64,000 bases of DNA from assembly GCA_965153455.1 (NCBI GenBank), contig OZ234501.1, positions 3,286,001 through 3,350,000 of the forward strand. The letters are read 5' to 3'. Below are positions 1 through 12,600 of this stretch, piece after piece. A program made the position numbers and the translations under genes. The notes beneath the pieces are model-generated. The model saw only the letters and a list, made by a program, of their open reading frames with translations, was not told where the DNA came from and ran no database searches. This DNA comes from Sphagnum compactum. Its lineage: Eukaryota; Bryophyta; Sphagnopsida; Sphagnales. The first letter of the stretch is position 1, and the number at the start of each line of letters is the position of its first letter.

Positions 1-1581
1 CACTAAGGCTAAGGGGAGCCCTTGTAATAGGAGAGCCAAGATTGTAGCTCCAATTTGATTGAAGGGCCCTTAATGGGGGATGGGACTGAGGTCCATGGGC
101 CTTGGATTAATGGGATCCAATTGGGCAGGCAAGAGAGGACCATCAACATTAATTATTAAGCTGGCCCAAGCAACTTGGCTGGGTTTGACATTATGGGTCA
201 ATGATGTACCTGTGGAACACACCTTGGAAGGGACAGGCAGAGGTTGGAGGAAGTCCATGTGTGCTGCATGAGCTGGGAACACTTGCCAGGAGTTTGGAGG
301 AAGCCATCATGTACTGGAGGAGCTGAGGCTGAGCACAGGTGGTCTTCAAATAGCAGAACAGAGGGTGATGATGCTTTAGAGAGAACAACAGGGGAGAGAG
401 CTCTAAGCAACAGCCTGGTAGGATGAGAGAGGCATTGGAAGAGGCCCCTTCACAGCCATGGTGGATGAGGAAAATCTAGAGGTTTTGGAGCTCAATTTAG
501 AGGAGAGGCCTCTGGCTGTACTGCAGGTGAACACTAGACTCCCCTTGCACATGCTGGACACAGCCCATAACTATTTGTTGAAGGAGAAGACAGCTGAAAC
601 ACCTGCAAGATACACTTAGTGAACGCCCGGTAATAAGTGCTAGTCTATGTAAACAATTGCAGCAAGGGATTAGCCCAAGGGGAGGCTAGTTTGAGGTGCT
701 GTTCTTTAGAATACAGAACTGTGAATACAGGGACTCAAAAGACTGGATAGAGACTAGAACAGAACCTGGAGGTCGACAACACTGTATACAACATACACAT
801 AATAATACAAGAAGATAGAAGTACAACACTGATAGAAGTATGCAAATAATCAGAACAAAACTCCAAGCAAAGAGAATTACACAAGTACCTGCCTCCACAG
901 CCCGTCACAATTTCAGGATGCCACAGGAAAACTAAGACATGATGTTGTCAACAACTAGCACTGTAAACCTGAGAGACATTATAATTACACTGCACTTGCA
1001 TTTCAGAAACAGAGATCCTTTTACACTATCTCAGTCCTGCAGCCCCCACCTGCCACCTACTCCCCTCCTGAGAAGTCTTCAGACTTTGCACTCCAATTAC
1101 AAAATGAAAGCATGTCAATACTACAACAGCCATATGACAACACAGTGCTCTCTTGACCACTCTTTTGTGAACACAAACATTTTTCCTGAGGCTTCACAAG
1201 AGTGATGTGCAGTGGGGAAAAGAGTATACCAGAATTACTAAGCTACACCAAAAATATTTGTGACCCCCTCTCCCTCCAGATGCTTCCTACAAGTTGGAAC
1301 ATAGTGTAACAGGCTTATATCGTCTGAATAACAGAACTTACATGAGCGCTCGGAGAGATTGGAATCATGGAAGGCACAATGCCCATATATCATGATCTTC
1401 ATGTCTCTGAGCCTTCCATCTCCACAGATCCAACCTGTTCTGAATCAGCCTAAACTATGTTCAAACTTGGCAGATTTAGTCTTTTAAGTTTTACCCTTGT
1501 GAAGGTTGAGCCTCCATTTGCCTCCCAGATCAACCCATGGAAGTTTGAAACTCAAATGAGAAAGGTAGCACGAGTGCTGGT
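1..1581. other. 3' flank of the nucleoporin gene, no gene recognised
   Basis: This stretch lies downstream of the nucleoporin stop codon on the minus strand and should contain its 3' UTR. I found no clear AATAAA on the minus strand close to the stop. Short open frames occur on both strands, but none has a recognisable domain, plausible splice sites or a conserved-looking composition. The first 600 bases are somewhat richer in GC than the deserts further right. I see nothing I can name here. Confidence 0.5.
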
Positions 1582-3690
1582 TCAGATTGTCACTTCTTCC
1601 AAGAGCCAGGATGTGAAGGTCGAGACTGCTCCCTGAAGGTGACACATGCGAGCATCTTCAGGTAATGGTGCATCAAGTACTGTATCATACATTTCCATCT
1701 CAGTGTTGATAGCAAGTGGAGCTGTCTTGGTCTCTGCAATCAAAAGCACTGATATTTCATCTGCCATTTTGGCATATGCCACCCTGCAGGTTCAATGTTT
1801 CCACACATGCAACATAATCAGTAGAGCACAGGCAATAACAATCGTGTCAGAAACTCACAGATCACATTTTCCAACAGGTTTGCAAAAAAGGACAACCCAC
1901 ATACAGTGAGGGGATGCTGGTTGAAGATTACAGTAAAGCAGCAGCATTCAGTCAGCTCAGAGACTTCATCCACATCAAGGGCTACTCTTGAGGAGAATTA
2001 AGAGTACCTAGCATCAGCTGAGGTTTTATTCTTCCAAAAGTTTTGGGACCTTCTGAGTTGCTCAAAGAAAGCCTTGCATGCTGCTGTCTTCTTCTCCAAT
2101 GAGTCCTGATTTCCAAAAACCACTCATCAATCCTTGAAACCATCTACAACTCCACATGACTCACCAGACATTACAATCACTACCAGGTTTTCCAATTTAC
2201 ACTCTGATTCCAAATCCCTGGACCCATCACGGCCTTGGACTTCCCACAAATGCACCTTTGGTAAAATACTTGACTGAAACTTCCAACTAAAACAACTGAA
2301 TGTGAAACCTCAACTGCAGCTTCAGTGCATACTTAATATACCATGTGAAAGACACAGCTACTTATGTGTGACAGGTACATAATACAGTGTTAGCTCCTTC
2401 AATTAAATCCATAAGGAAAAAGAATTTAGAGCCACAGAGTGAACAAGGCTTCCATGGGATAGCAACACACCAGTTCATTGACTGGACCAGAAGAGTCCAC
2501 AAACGAGGTTTTCAGGGTGTAAAACTCAATGTAGAGACCAGCTCCTATGTCCCAATTTTCCACCTCAGTATCATGCCCTTCCAGTTGGCTTGCTACTTGC
2601 CATACTTGGGAATGCTCCACTATAAAGACAAAAGACGTTTTGGTCATTAGGTGTCATCTATGCCACTTGTCTCAGTAAAGATGGGCTGTGGAAACAAGCA
2701 TAATTTTGCACTAGAAAATCAGAGAGAACCAAAGATCATCAATCCACGCAAATGCACATTCCAATGGAAGGAGCTTTAGAAGGATTACAATTTACAAACA
2801 ATGTGGCTGCTACTGAAGTCATAAATAAAGCATGTGCACTCCGCCATTGAGAGCTTTTGATCAAGTGTTCCATCTCCTTCTTTGTATCATGCGCATATCG
2901 CCAATAAACAGCCTACAAAAACATAACCCAGGAAGGGGTTGGTGCAATTGTCAGTAAAAGACCCAGTACTTCAATTAAATATTCAACCGTGGTAAATCAT
3001 GGTAGTCTAGAGTGCCTTGGGGGTCCACTGCTCTGTGAACATAGTTAGCTAAAATAGTTTGCAAAAAATTCAATGGGCCTTCTGTCTAACAGATGCCTCA
3101 CTCTTCCATCTTTGTCTTAGTTATTCTGAAATAAAGCAATGAACCCAAATCCACATTGAAGAGATGAAGATTAGACTAAAAAATGAGAGGGAAAATGTCA
3201 TCCAAATCTTAAACTTACCAGTTTTCAGGAATTATAGGAAGCAAGTGCTTTTGTTAGCACTACACACAAATGAAATAAAACAAGAAAGGAGGAAGATAGA
3301 GACAACAGAACAAAGTGATCAGAATGGAAATGTAAAGGTTGGACCTGAAACTGAGACTCAAACCCTACATGCACATAGAAAGCTTATGTGGCAAAACAAA
3401 TGAAAACCTCCTAAGTTGGGCAGACAATTCACCTCTCAGTTAACAGGTCATCTGTGCACAAAGAGGGTGATGGCGATGAAAATTTCTTCAATTCTTACAA
3501 TCACTGGCAATATGACTACACATGTACTGTACATACCATCTGAGAAACAAGCCTGGGCTACCAGTTTGATTATTACCAACGCTTCATGAAGCCACTCTGA
3601 TGGAATACGCAGATCATATTCCAGAAATTGCTGTTGTGCTTCAGAGGAGCTCCAAGTCTCACAGTACTGGTTGAGTATCTCTTTCACAAC
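1582..3690 (-). other. C-terminal Nup96 exons (five)
   Basis: Five short exons finish Nup96. They encode [20 protein letters not shown] through WLHEAL; then [20 protein letters not shown] through LFVN; then [14 protein letters not shown] and [18 protein letters not shown]; then [20 protein letters not shown]; and finally [20 protein letters not shown], ending in WLLEEVTI and a TGA at 1584-1582. The [21 protein letters not shown] and AYAKMADEI blocks match plant Nup96. Phases at the five acceptors are 0, 0, 1, 0 and 2, and all agree with the preceding donors. Two exons (3690-3577 and 2105-2008) have no long open frame of their own and were found by homology and phase. Confidence 0.88.
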
Positions 3691-6600
3691 CTTCACAATA
3701 ACACCATAACCATTCTAACATAGATGAAAGTTTATCATCATGATTATCCACAAAGAGAATGTTGGTCACCCTTTATCTCCAAGCTCACATAGACAAATAG
3801 AAAGTTGCATGATGAAGGTCAGCGAAGATAAAATTTCAAATGCTGTTTCAGAACATCAGACAACAGGAGTAGAATACTGAATTACTGCACACCTTCTCAT
3901 GCAGGCTTGGCTGGGAAGGAGACCAAGGCATGTGCAGCACGACATACAAAGCCCAGTGACAAAGCCCAAGAGCGAGCAATTGACTTGCAAAATTCATATG
4001 CAAGGAATGCAGAAGCTCTTGAGTATCCAAGGCTTTCACAGCACGAAGAATGCTTTCCTGATGCCAGGCCAACTGATGGTCTAACCAGTTGTATGTTGCA
4101 GCTGCTGGACAAAGCATTTTTCTTGCATCAAATGCATCTGGCTGTTCTTTCTTTGCATGAAGTAACATGAGATAGTATGCAGAATCGTATGTATTGGTGT
4201 AGTCCCTAGCCTCATCATCAATGTGCCTGTCTTCCACATACTTGGGGATAGGAATAGGAGCCCTGCTTTCCCTGACAAATTGCTCGTATGAAGAAATAAT
4301 GGTGGGAAGGTCAGTGTCAGGAGGCTGTTGATACCACATCACAAGGCCCAGAAACCGTTTCCAGTCAATGCCTCGCCCATCTAATGAACCCCACAGATCA
4401 CCAGCAAGGAGCCTGAATATTGACATCATGTCAGGTTCTATAAGGGATTGATCCAGGCCTTCTGATGCCCACAATTCCAGCTGAGATGCCATATCCAATC
4501 GATTCTCCACTGCGCCCCCAGCTATGGCTAATAAACAAGACAAGCGCACATCTCTTCGCAATATAGCCTTCTCGACAGCCTCATCCAATTGGCGCCCTGT
4601 CAAATGGGTAAAAATCTCCTTCACCTGTTGTTCATTACCATTCTTGAGCTGTTGCAACTCCCCTTTCACCAAATCACTCACGCTGTCTTGCAGCCAGCTA
4701 CTAAACTTTGCTCTTCGAATCAAAGGCTCTGCTTCAGGGTCCACACGATCATCTGATTTGACTTCCTGCTCATCACCTTGATCTTCTAATAGAACACTCG
4801 GCTTCTCTGCAAAGAGAACACTTGTAAGCCGCCACACCATTGCCTGATGGCGTATTATGACATGATCAGCATTTCTTAAGCCATCCACTTCATGCTGCTT
4901 TTCTGTTAAGATTTCATATTCATGACACACCCGTGGAAGCTGCATTGGACTGCACACCAAGTTCCGCAATCGTAGGTGCCCAGTTGCCAACTGAGAGAAG
5001 CCATCAAGGACCTGGCTCATGGACATGTGGAGGGTTAATGGGGCAATGAACTGAAGCTGGACAAGTTCATCTCTCACAGTTCCTTGCTCATCTCTTACAG
5101 TCTGGTCAAGGGCAACCCTCTCAAACTGAATACATGATGATAACACACATTCCGCTCCTTTTTGTCCAACACGGCCAGCACTATGCACCAATACACCATT
5201 GGGACCCCAACCTACCCGGAAGGAGCAACCTAGGAAGAGAGCTGCATCAGCAATGTGATCTGAGCGTCCAGTAGCCAGTGATTGGGGTTTGTTTGATGCT
5301 TCCAGCCAAAATCCACTCCCACGTGGCCTCTTTGGAGTTGAGCCATCTTCATGTGCATGCATAGCCAGTGCCAAAACAGGAGACCTTGAAGGGGATTGCT
5401 GACCTGACATCTTATCTTCTAGAGCTGTATATGCAGGGGAGCGTCTCCAGGATGTGTGGGGGCTAACACGCATTTGGTTTGCCGAAGGGCCAGCAGCCCT
5501 ATGTGGCAGATGTTGGGGCCAGCCCAGCTGATCCTCACCCTCCTCTATAGATAAGTCTCTCACTGGAGTTCGGTACAAATGTTTCACATTGCTTGCTGGA
5601 TCACTGATTGCAGCTGCTGATTGGCGAGCCCACTGCTGCCCAAATTTCCCAGGTAATGCAATATCTTCAGCCTCTTCACCATCAGCAAAGAACAGAGCCC
5701 GCATTTGCTGCATCTTCAATGGGTCAAGCCCCAGATGAGCTGGAAGGGAGTGTGGTAAGGCAGGCTGAGGAGCAATGGTTTGAAGTTCTTCAATTAAGAC
5801 CTCATCAGATTCTTCCTCAATATCGTCTCCAGTATTGGTGAGTAAACCTGAAACATTCTGTGGTGATTCATACATTGTGTCTTCCAAGTCTTCGTACAGT
5901 GTGCCTTCCTCTACCCCCTCCATCATATCCATGCCTGCAACACACAAACAAAGAAGAAGCCTCAAATCCTTTGCCAAAAGGGTTGAATGCACCTTCCCAA
6001 AAAATCCGGTGCCACTTGTGCCAAGTAGTTGTCAAGAAGAAAGGAGGTGCTCATCAGGCTACAAAGAAGTTCCTCTAGGTTCTGATGTCTATTGCCATTG
6101 CATAGCATCAATCTGCCAGGTCCTTGCTGGCAAGTAACCAAAGGACTATGGCCCAAAGTTCTGAGTGTAACAAGGGAATCCACAAGTGGAAATTGAAATC
6201 GCTGATATAGAGGAAAGCTTGTGTTCTCATGGTTGTTTGCAGGGATAAAAAACAGTGCAGAAAACTGGATATATGGTCAATGACAATGGGTATATCCATG
6301 CACATTGGATTTTCTCTTGGTACCTGATGAGTGGAATGCCTTTTGCTGGTCTGATCGCGGAATGCCATCTTCTTCATCTGAGTCCACATCCAGACCAAAC
6401 CGACTGAAATGCTGCACTTGGAATTTCCACTCCCCCTTCAAAGCACTGTAAGATATGAACTCTGCACCTTGCTTCTCAGTCTTGTTTTTCAAACGTTTTT
6501 CAAACTTCTCCACTTCAGGTCCATCTGAATAGTGTTGCCCTGTTTTCTTGTCAACACATTTAACATTCAAGAGGGTGACTTGGGCTGGTTTGTTCAAGCC

Positions 6601-9600
6601 CTGTCCTACAGGTGGCTTTTTACTTTCATCCATATATACCAGAACTTCACACTTGTTGAACTGAATTATGCTCTCTAAGTCCAGCCCCCGCACATCTGTC
6701 TCCCCCAAGAATTTTACAGCACCGTAGCCCTGGCCAAAACAATGTCCAGAACAGGGTTAACATGTAGTCCTTGAATTGCTGCATTCAGGTCAAAGAGTTA
6801 TCCTAGCTCAATCCAGAATTGCAGTGGAGGAGGAGAAGGTTCCAAATCCAAATGAAATAATAATTTGGAAAGTGGAAAAATACAGACCAGGCGTCCGACA
6901 ACAAAATCCACTACTCGTCTGCAATACCCGGGCTCAGCACGCTCCTTAGCAGCAAGCTCTTGAATTCGAGGTTCAGTGAAGTAATCGGAGTGGTGGAGTT
7001 TTGGCATCAACACTTCAATGTCAGAGCCATGAGCATGTGAATTCTTTACAACTTCACTAGAATTGACACCAGTTGCAGAGAAAAATCCATTAGCCCTGTG
7101 GCTTTGAACCTTGAGAGACCCATTTGTTTGTGGGATCTGCTCCCCTGAAAAAAATTCTGAAGGCTTTGTTGAAGTTGTTGGTACTGCATAGACTGGGACA
7201 TTTCCCTTATCTGGACCTGGCCAGCTCTCAGGAGGACCTGATACACATCAAAACAAATTCTTTCAAGAAAACTGTACTGAAAAATTGGTTGGGACACACA
7301 TATTCAGACATACATTTGTGCACACGACTGACCTACACCAAGAAGTGTCAAGATTGAGAACCTCTGATAAGATGGAATAACTTACGTTCTGGCATAAAGC
7401 TATCAGACAGCAGAGGCCTCCCCTCAGACATGATACCTACAAGACAGAAAACTTGTCATGTTTTATTTCCATCTGTGTTCAGTGAAAAAGTAACCAATTT
7501 TGTGCATTCTTACAATGATGAAGCTCTAGAACCCATGAGTTCAATGCAAGACCCAATGTTTTTGAGCTAATCACCAAGGTGTTTAAGAGGTTACACCACT
7601 GATCAAACAGATAACCTCCAATTACAGAGATGCACAGGTTTCATGAAAGGTGCACAGCTTACGAGATTGGTCATTTCCTTGGACTGGTGTGGCAATGTCT
7701 CTAGCATCTGGAGTGCCCCTGGAGGTAGTAGATGTGATAGGAGACTGGTCCGGCTGCCGAATGAACAGAGCACGAGGATTTTCACGAGGAACAAACATCA
7801 CATCTGCCTTGGGAGTCGTGGGAACTTCATCACCATCACTGAAAAAAGAGACCTAAAAACACCCAAAGTGATCAGAAGCTCATACTGGCCAGTAGTTGAC
7901 TTATCAACTACTCTTGGGGAGCTTTGATTCTCACCTACCAAGAGTTCAACCACTACTGAGGAATAAAAGGGGCATCTGCAATCAGAAGGGCAGAGAGGAA
8001 GAAACACTCCATTAGACTTGGCTACAAAGACAGTGAGGATGTACAGACTGGAGTCTCACCTTAGGACTATCTTTTTTGGGATGATAGCGTCTTGCATGCA
8101 TGCGGACTTTGGATTGCTGTGTAATGTGTCGTGGTGTAAGCAACGAAGTTGTTCGAAGTTGTGTTGGCTTCTCAGACACCTGCATTACAAACATCCCACT
8201 TTTGTTAGACTCAACTCCTACTGCTGACCCAGGATTGCTTTATAAGGTTTTACATGCACTTCCCTTAAATCCCTTTAAAGAGAAACACCATGGCACACAA
8301 TTGTACTGTACACTCACCGGCATGCTCGAAATTCCATACTGAACAGATGGACCAGATCCAGCACTCCGACCAATTAGCATTTGTGGCATTGCAGGGAGAG
8401 TACCAAAAGGATTGGTCACAGGGACAGGTGTTGCTGACATCATATTCTGGGTAGGCCTGCACACCAGGGTCATCATGATCACCATACATGTCAGCATTAC
8501 GGCAAACTCACTTCGTCATTCTTTGCAATTTTTCCTGTTTCCATTAAGGAGGTTGTTCACACTCCCCATGGTTTCATTGGACCCAGAATTGTTTTACTGC
8601 TCCTTGAGATAGAAAAGTACAGGCAAACAAGAGAAAGGCATCCAAGAACAAACTACGTAGGACAATAGGAGCATTATGCAATAAAAACACCCATCTTTGA
8701 AGGAGAAGAACATACTGCTGCCCAAATGCTGGAGCTGGTGAGCCTCCAAATATACTAGTCCCTGTTGTAGAAGAAATTGAGAACCACAGATTAGAATTTG
8801 TCATCTGCAACCATCCACATCACTCTCTCCAATCTGATCTCTTCTGCAAAATTTGCTCGGAAGACTCAAAGTCCTTGCAGATGTTTAACAATGAAGCCTA
8901 GACCTTTCTAGATCTAATGCAATTTTGTATTAAGCTGGCTCCCACATCACCATTGTCCCAATGCAGCAAAATGTGTCATGCAAATATTAGGAGTTGTCAC
9001 ACAAGCGAAGGGCAGATATGACACTAATGGTGACAGAGTTTCCTTTTCTAGGGGGCAGATAATTCTCTGGTGTGAGTACAAAGCAAACCATGGTTATGTG
9101 CCAATGATGATACAAAAGCTACCAATTTCCCAATGTCCCCAAAAGAATTGAGTGTTATCAGTACCTTGCTGTGCAGTTTGAAAGCTTGGAAAGCTGAAAT
9201 TCCCTGGAGTCTGGCCTGCTGGGGTTGCCCCAAAAGTTCCAAAAGCAGAAGAAGGCTGTGCACACAAGTCAAAATGAACAGTCACAAATGCATCATCATA
9301 CAAACAGATTCATTCTCCGTACAATTTCAATAAAGAACAAAGCCCCACATTACATACCACCACATCATCAACTCTCATACCAAATGTTATCAACAGTGAA
9401 CCTGTACTCAAGAAACTAGAAAGACTGACTCTGAACCAAGAGGCCACCAAGTTTGTGACATACAGTAGATTGTGCAAGTCCAGCTGATTTTGTCTGGCCA
9501 AAAATGGAGCCTGAAGTGCCAGTGTTGAACAAATTGCTGCCAAAGGACGGAGTTGTAGACCCAAAGGCAGGAGTAGATGTTGCTCCAAAAGGCTGAGAGG

Positions 9601-12600
9601 CTGGAGATTGAAACAGTCCCCCAGTTGGAGAGGCTGGAGTGTTCCCAAACAGGCTACTGCCTCCAAAAGGTGATGATGCAACTGTGTTGAAACCTGAAGC
9701 AGGTGTAGATGAGCCAAAAGCAAGGGATGAACCAAATGCTGGCTGAGTGGTCCCAAATGTTGATGTACCAAATGCTGGTGTTGAAGAACCAAATGCCGTG
9801 CTGCCAAAAGCTGGGGTGGAGGGTTGCCCAAAGGGAGAGCTGGTGGAGCCTAATCCAAATGCAGGGGCTGTGCTCGACTGTCCAAAAGCAGAGGTGGTGG
9901 CAAATGGTGATGGGGTTGTAGTTCCAAATGTCGATGACCCAAAAGCTGGAGTTGTTGCACCAAAAGCAGGGGTGGGCGTTGATGGACTTCCAAACGTTGG
10001 CTTTGGGGTGAACAAAGAAGAGGTCGAGCTTGCAAATGGGTTAGGAGTGGTCGTTTGTCCAAAACTGGCTGTTGAGGTTCCCCCAAAAGGGCTTGCTGCC
10101 TGAGGATTCTGCCCAAAAATACCTCCTGCAGGCTGTTGAGGAGTAGCCGGGTTTGGACCTCCTGCACAAAGACAAGAATTGTTAGCAAGGACAGCCACAA
10201 CTTAGCCATGTAAAAAGGCTTTCATGACCAGTTGAGTCATTATGGGTCATGATGCAGTTGAGCATAATATCGGAGTTTTCCACAAAACTTTCTAAAATAA
10301 GACTAAATCCAAATTTTCCCCTGGCATTGTTGAAAGGATAGAGTGTTGAATATCTAAGGACTAGACATGCCAATATACCTTTATCCCCTGCTTGGTAGTC
10401 TTCCCACCTAAGTTCTTCATGGCTCTTATTCTTGTATGCAGGCATAGCAGAAATAGACATAAATTTTCCAACTTGGCCACCAGTTCCTGTATCAGGGTCA
10501 GGAGTGACTGCATAGGGTGCTGCCCTACTGCCAACCCGCTGCTGTCCTCCAAATGCAGACACCCCAAAACCACTTCCAAATGTAGTCGTTGCAGAGGTAC
10601 CTAAAAACATAACAAAGAAACACCCATTCAAAAATGGGTCATATCTGAGAGACCGCAGACAAAACTCCACAATAGCATGTTGAAGGTATTGTCATATTGG
10701 TTCCAGCAATACCAAATCAAACACAAATAAAAATCTGTACCCAAAGTTTCTGTCACATCTGCAGAAGCGCATGGAAAACTCAGTCATGATGTTCACTAAA
10801 ACTCAAGAGACATAGCTAATAAAGTAAGGCACATAAACACAGCTCTCCTCAGTACATTCATGAAACTAACATAGAAAGCGAATATGAATCTCTACAAACA
10901 CGCAACACAGACATACCAAATGCTGAGCCCGTCTGAGAACCAAAGGGAATTGCAAGGCCAGAACTTCCAAATACAGGAGATGGTGCACTTGCTCCAAATG
11001 CAGGTGCAGTCTGCCCAAATGCTGGTGTGCTACCAAATGAAGGGGCAGAAGCTCCAAAAGCAGGAGTTGGTGTAGCACCAAAAGCTGGAGCTGGTGTTGA
11101 ACCAAATGCTGGTGCAGATTGAGCCCCAAAAGCTGGAGTGGTTGAACCAAATGGTTGACTGCCAAAAGATGCCTGCGTCTGTCCTAATGCCGGTGAGCCA
11201 AAAATATTAGCTTGTGGTTGGCTTGTGCCAAACCCACCAAAAGGAGATGCAGGTTTCTGGCCAAATATTGGGGCTCCTGCAACCATATGGTCCAAGCAAC
11301 TCAACAGAGTATCAAGAAATCTCCACACTCATGATTAGGTGATCAGGACCGGGCATCCTTCTTAAAAACTCCCAGATAAGGACTGAAGAACAAGGAAGGA
11401 AAAACTGCAAAGAACAGAAGAACTAGAGTGAAAGGAACAATAAAACTAACAGTATGAATAGCACTGAGTCTCTGACATGTTCAAGGAACATCAAGAGTAA
11501 CATGTTGATAACAACTTTTCTGTGCACCCTGAATACAGTGCAATTGTCTTGTGAAAGGCAGCTAAATGAGTCCATTTCAAATCACTAGAAACTCAAGCTA
11601 GCATTACAAGTCACATGACTGAAAATGAATTCCACAAAGGGCATATTTAATTGAGAAACTGAAGTCCTACCCATAAGCAGGTGCACATCAATATCCACAG
11701 GAACAATGCATGAAAATTATCACACAGGATTGCAGTTTGCAATGGTAAACCATACCTGATCCAAATGCAGGGGCTGAAGATGAGGCACCAAAGGCCCCAG
11801 AGGAGGCTCCAAATGTTGTGGGCTGCGCGGTCCCAAATACACCCGTTGCAGTCCCACTTCCAAAGAGGGAAGAACCTGTTTGCCCTCCAAATGGTGTTGT
11901 GCTTCCAAAGGGCTTCGCCCCAAACAGATTGCTAGACTGATTCATTCCAAAGGGGCTCGTGGTAGTGCCAAAGGGATTTGAGGCTGCTGGTGATGCCCCA
12001 AATGGAGAGCTGCTTGATGATGCCCCAAAGGCTGAAAGACAGATGACCAGAATAAAACACCAGTTTTGTATTACATTCAAACTGACTCTCCTGGTACTAC
12101 AGTAGAAGCATCAACCAAAAGAAAGATTCTTGAAGAAGGCGACTAGAAACCTTAGATGGAAAAAATATTTCTCAAGTTTGGGCCACAGGAAATCACTGAG
12201 GACATCACATCTTTAGCCTTACCAATACGTTCATTATCCTTTGGTACATCCTGGAATGAGAGATTGGGCAGAGGACATTGTGACAAGAGGGATCTAGTGC
12301 TAAACCAGGCTATGATTTCTAAAGAGGGAAGGACTGTCAATCTGACACAAAGCATGTAGAGATTTATTTTGAACAATTCATCTCACAACTTTATGTACCA
12401 CATTTGTCCTCTTCTACATTGCCCAGAAAACTAGACACGGACAAAAAAAAGATCAGGAGAATCCTCAACTGTTACCAGAAATTGGAGTATTGTATGTACA
12501 CTGTCAAGTAGCCTTTAAAGAGGTAAATGTATCATCATATACTGATGGTTTATGATTGTACACAAGGGAAAGACACAAACATTAGGGGTACTGACAAGAC

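Noticed and set aside
7838-7848. Acceptor TTTTTTCAG at 7838 for the exon encoding [15 protein letters not shown]
   Set aside because: Phase does not fit the preceding exon; the acceptor at 7852 (TTTTTAG) does, and it gives the expected VSFFSDGDE sequence.
9310-11328. Long Q/H/L-rich and V/P-rich open frames overlapping the FG exons in other frames and on the plus strand
   Set aside because: They are by-products of the repetitive FG codon pattern; the FG frame has family motifs and phase-consistent splicing.
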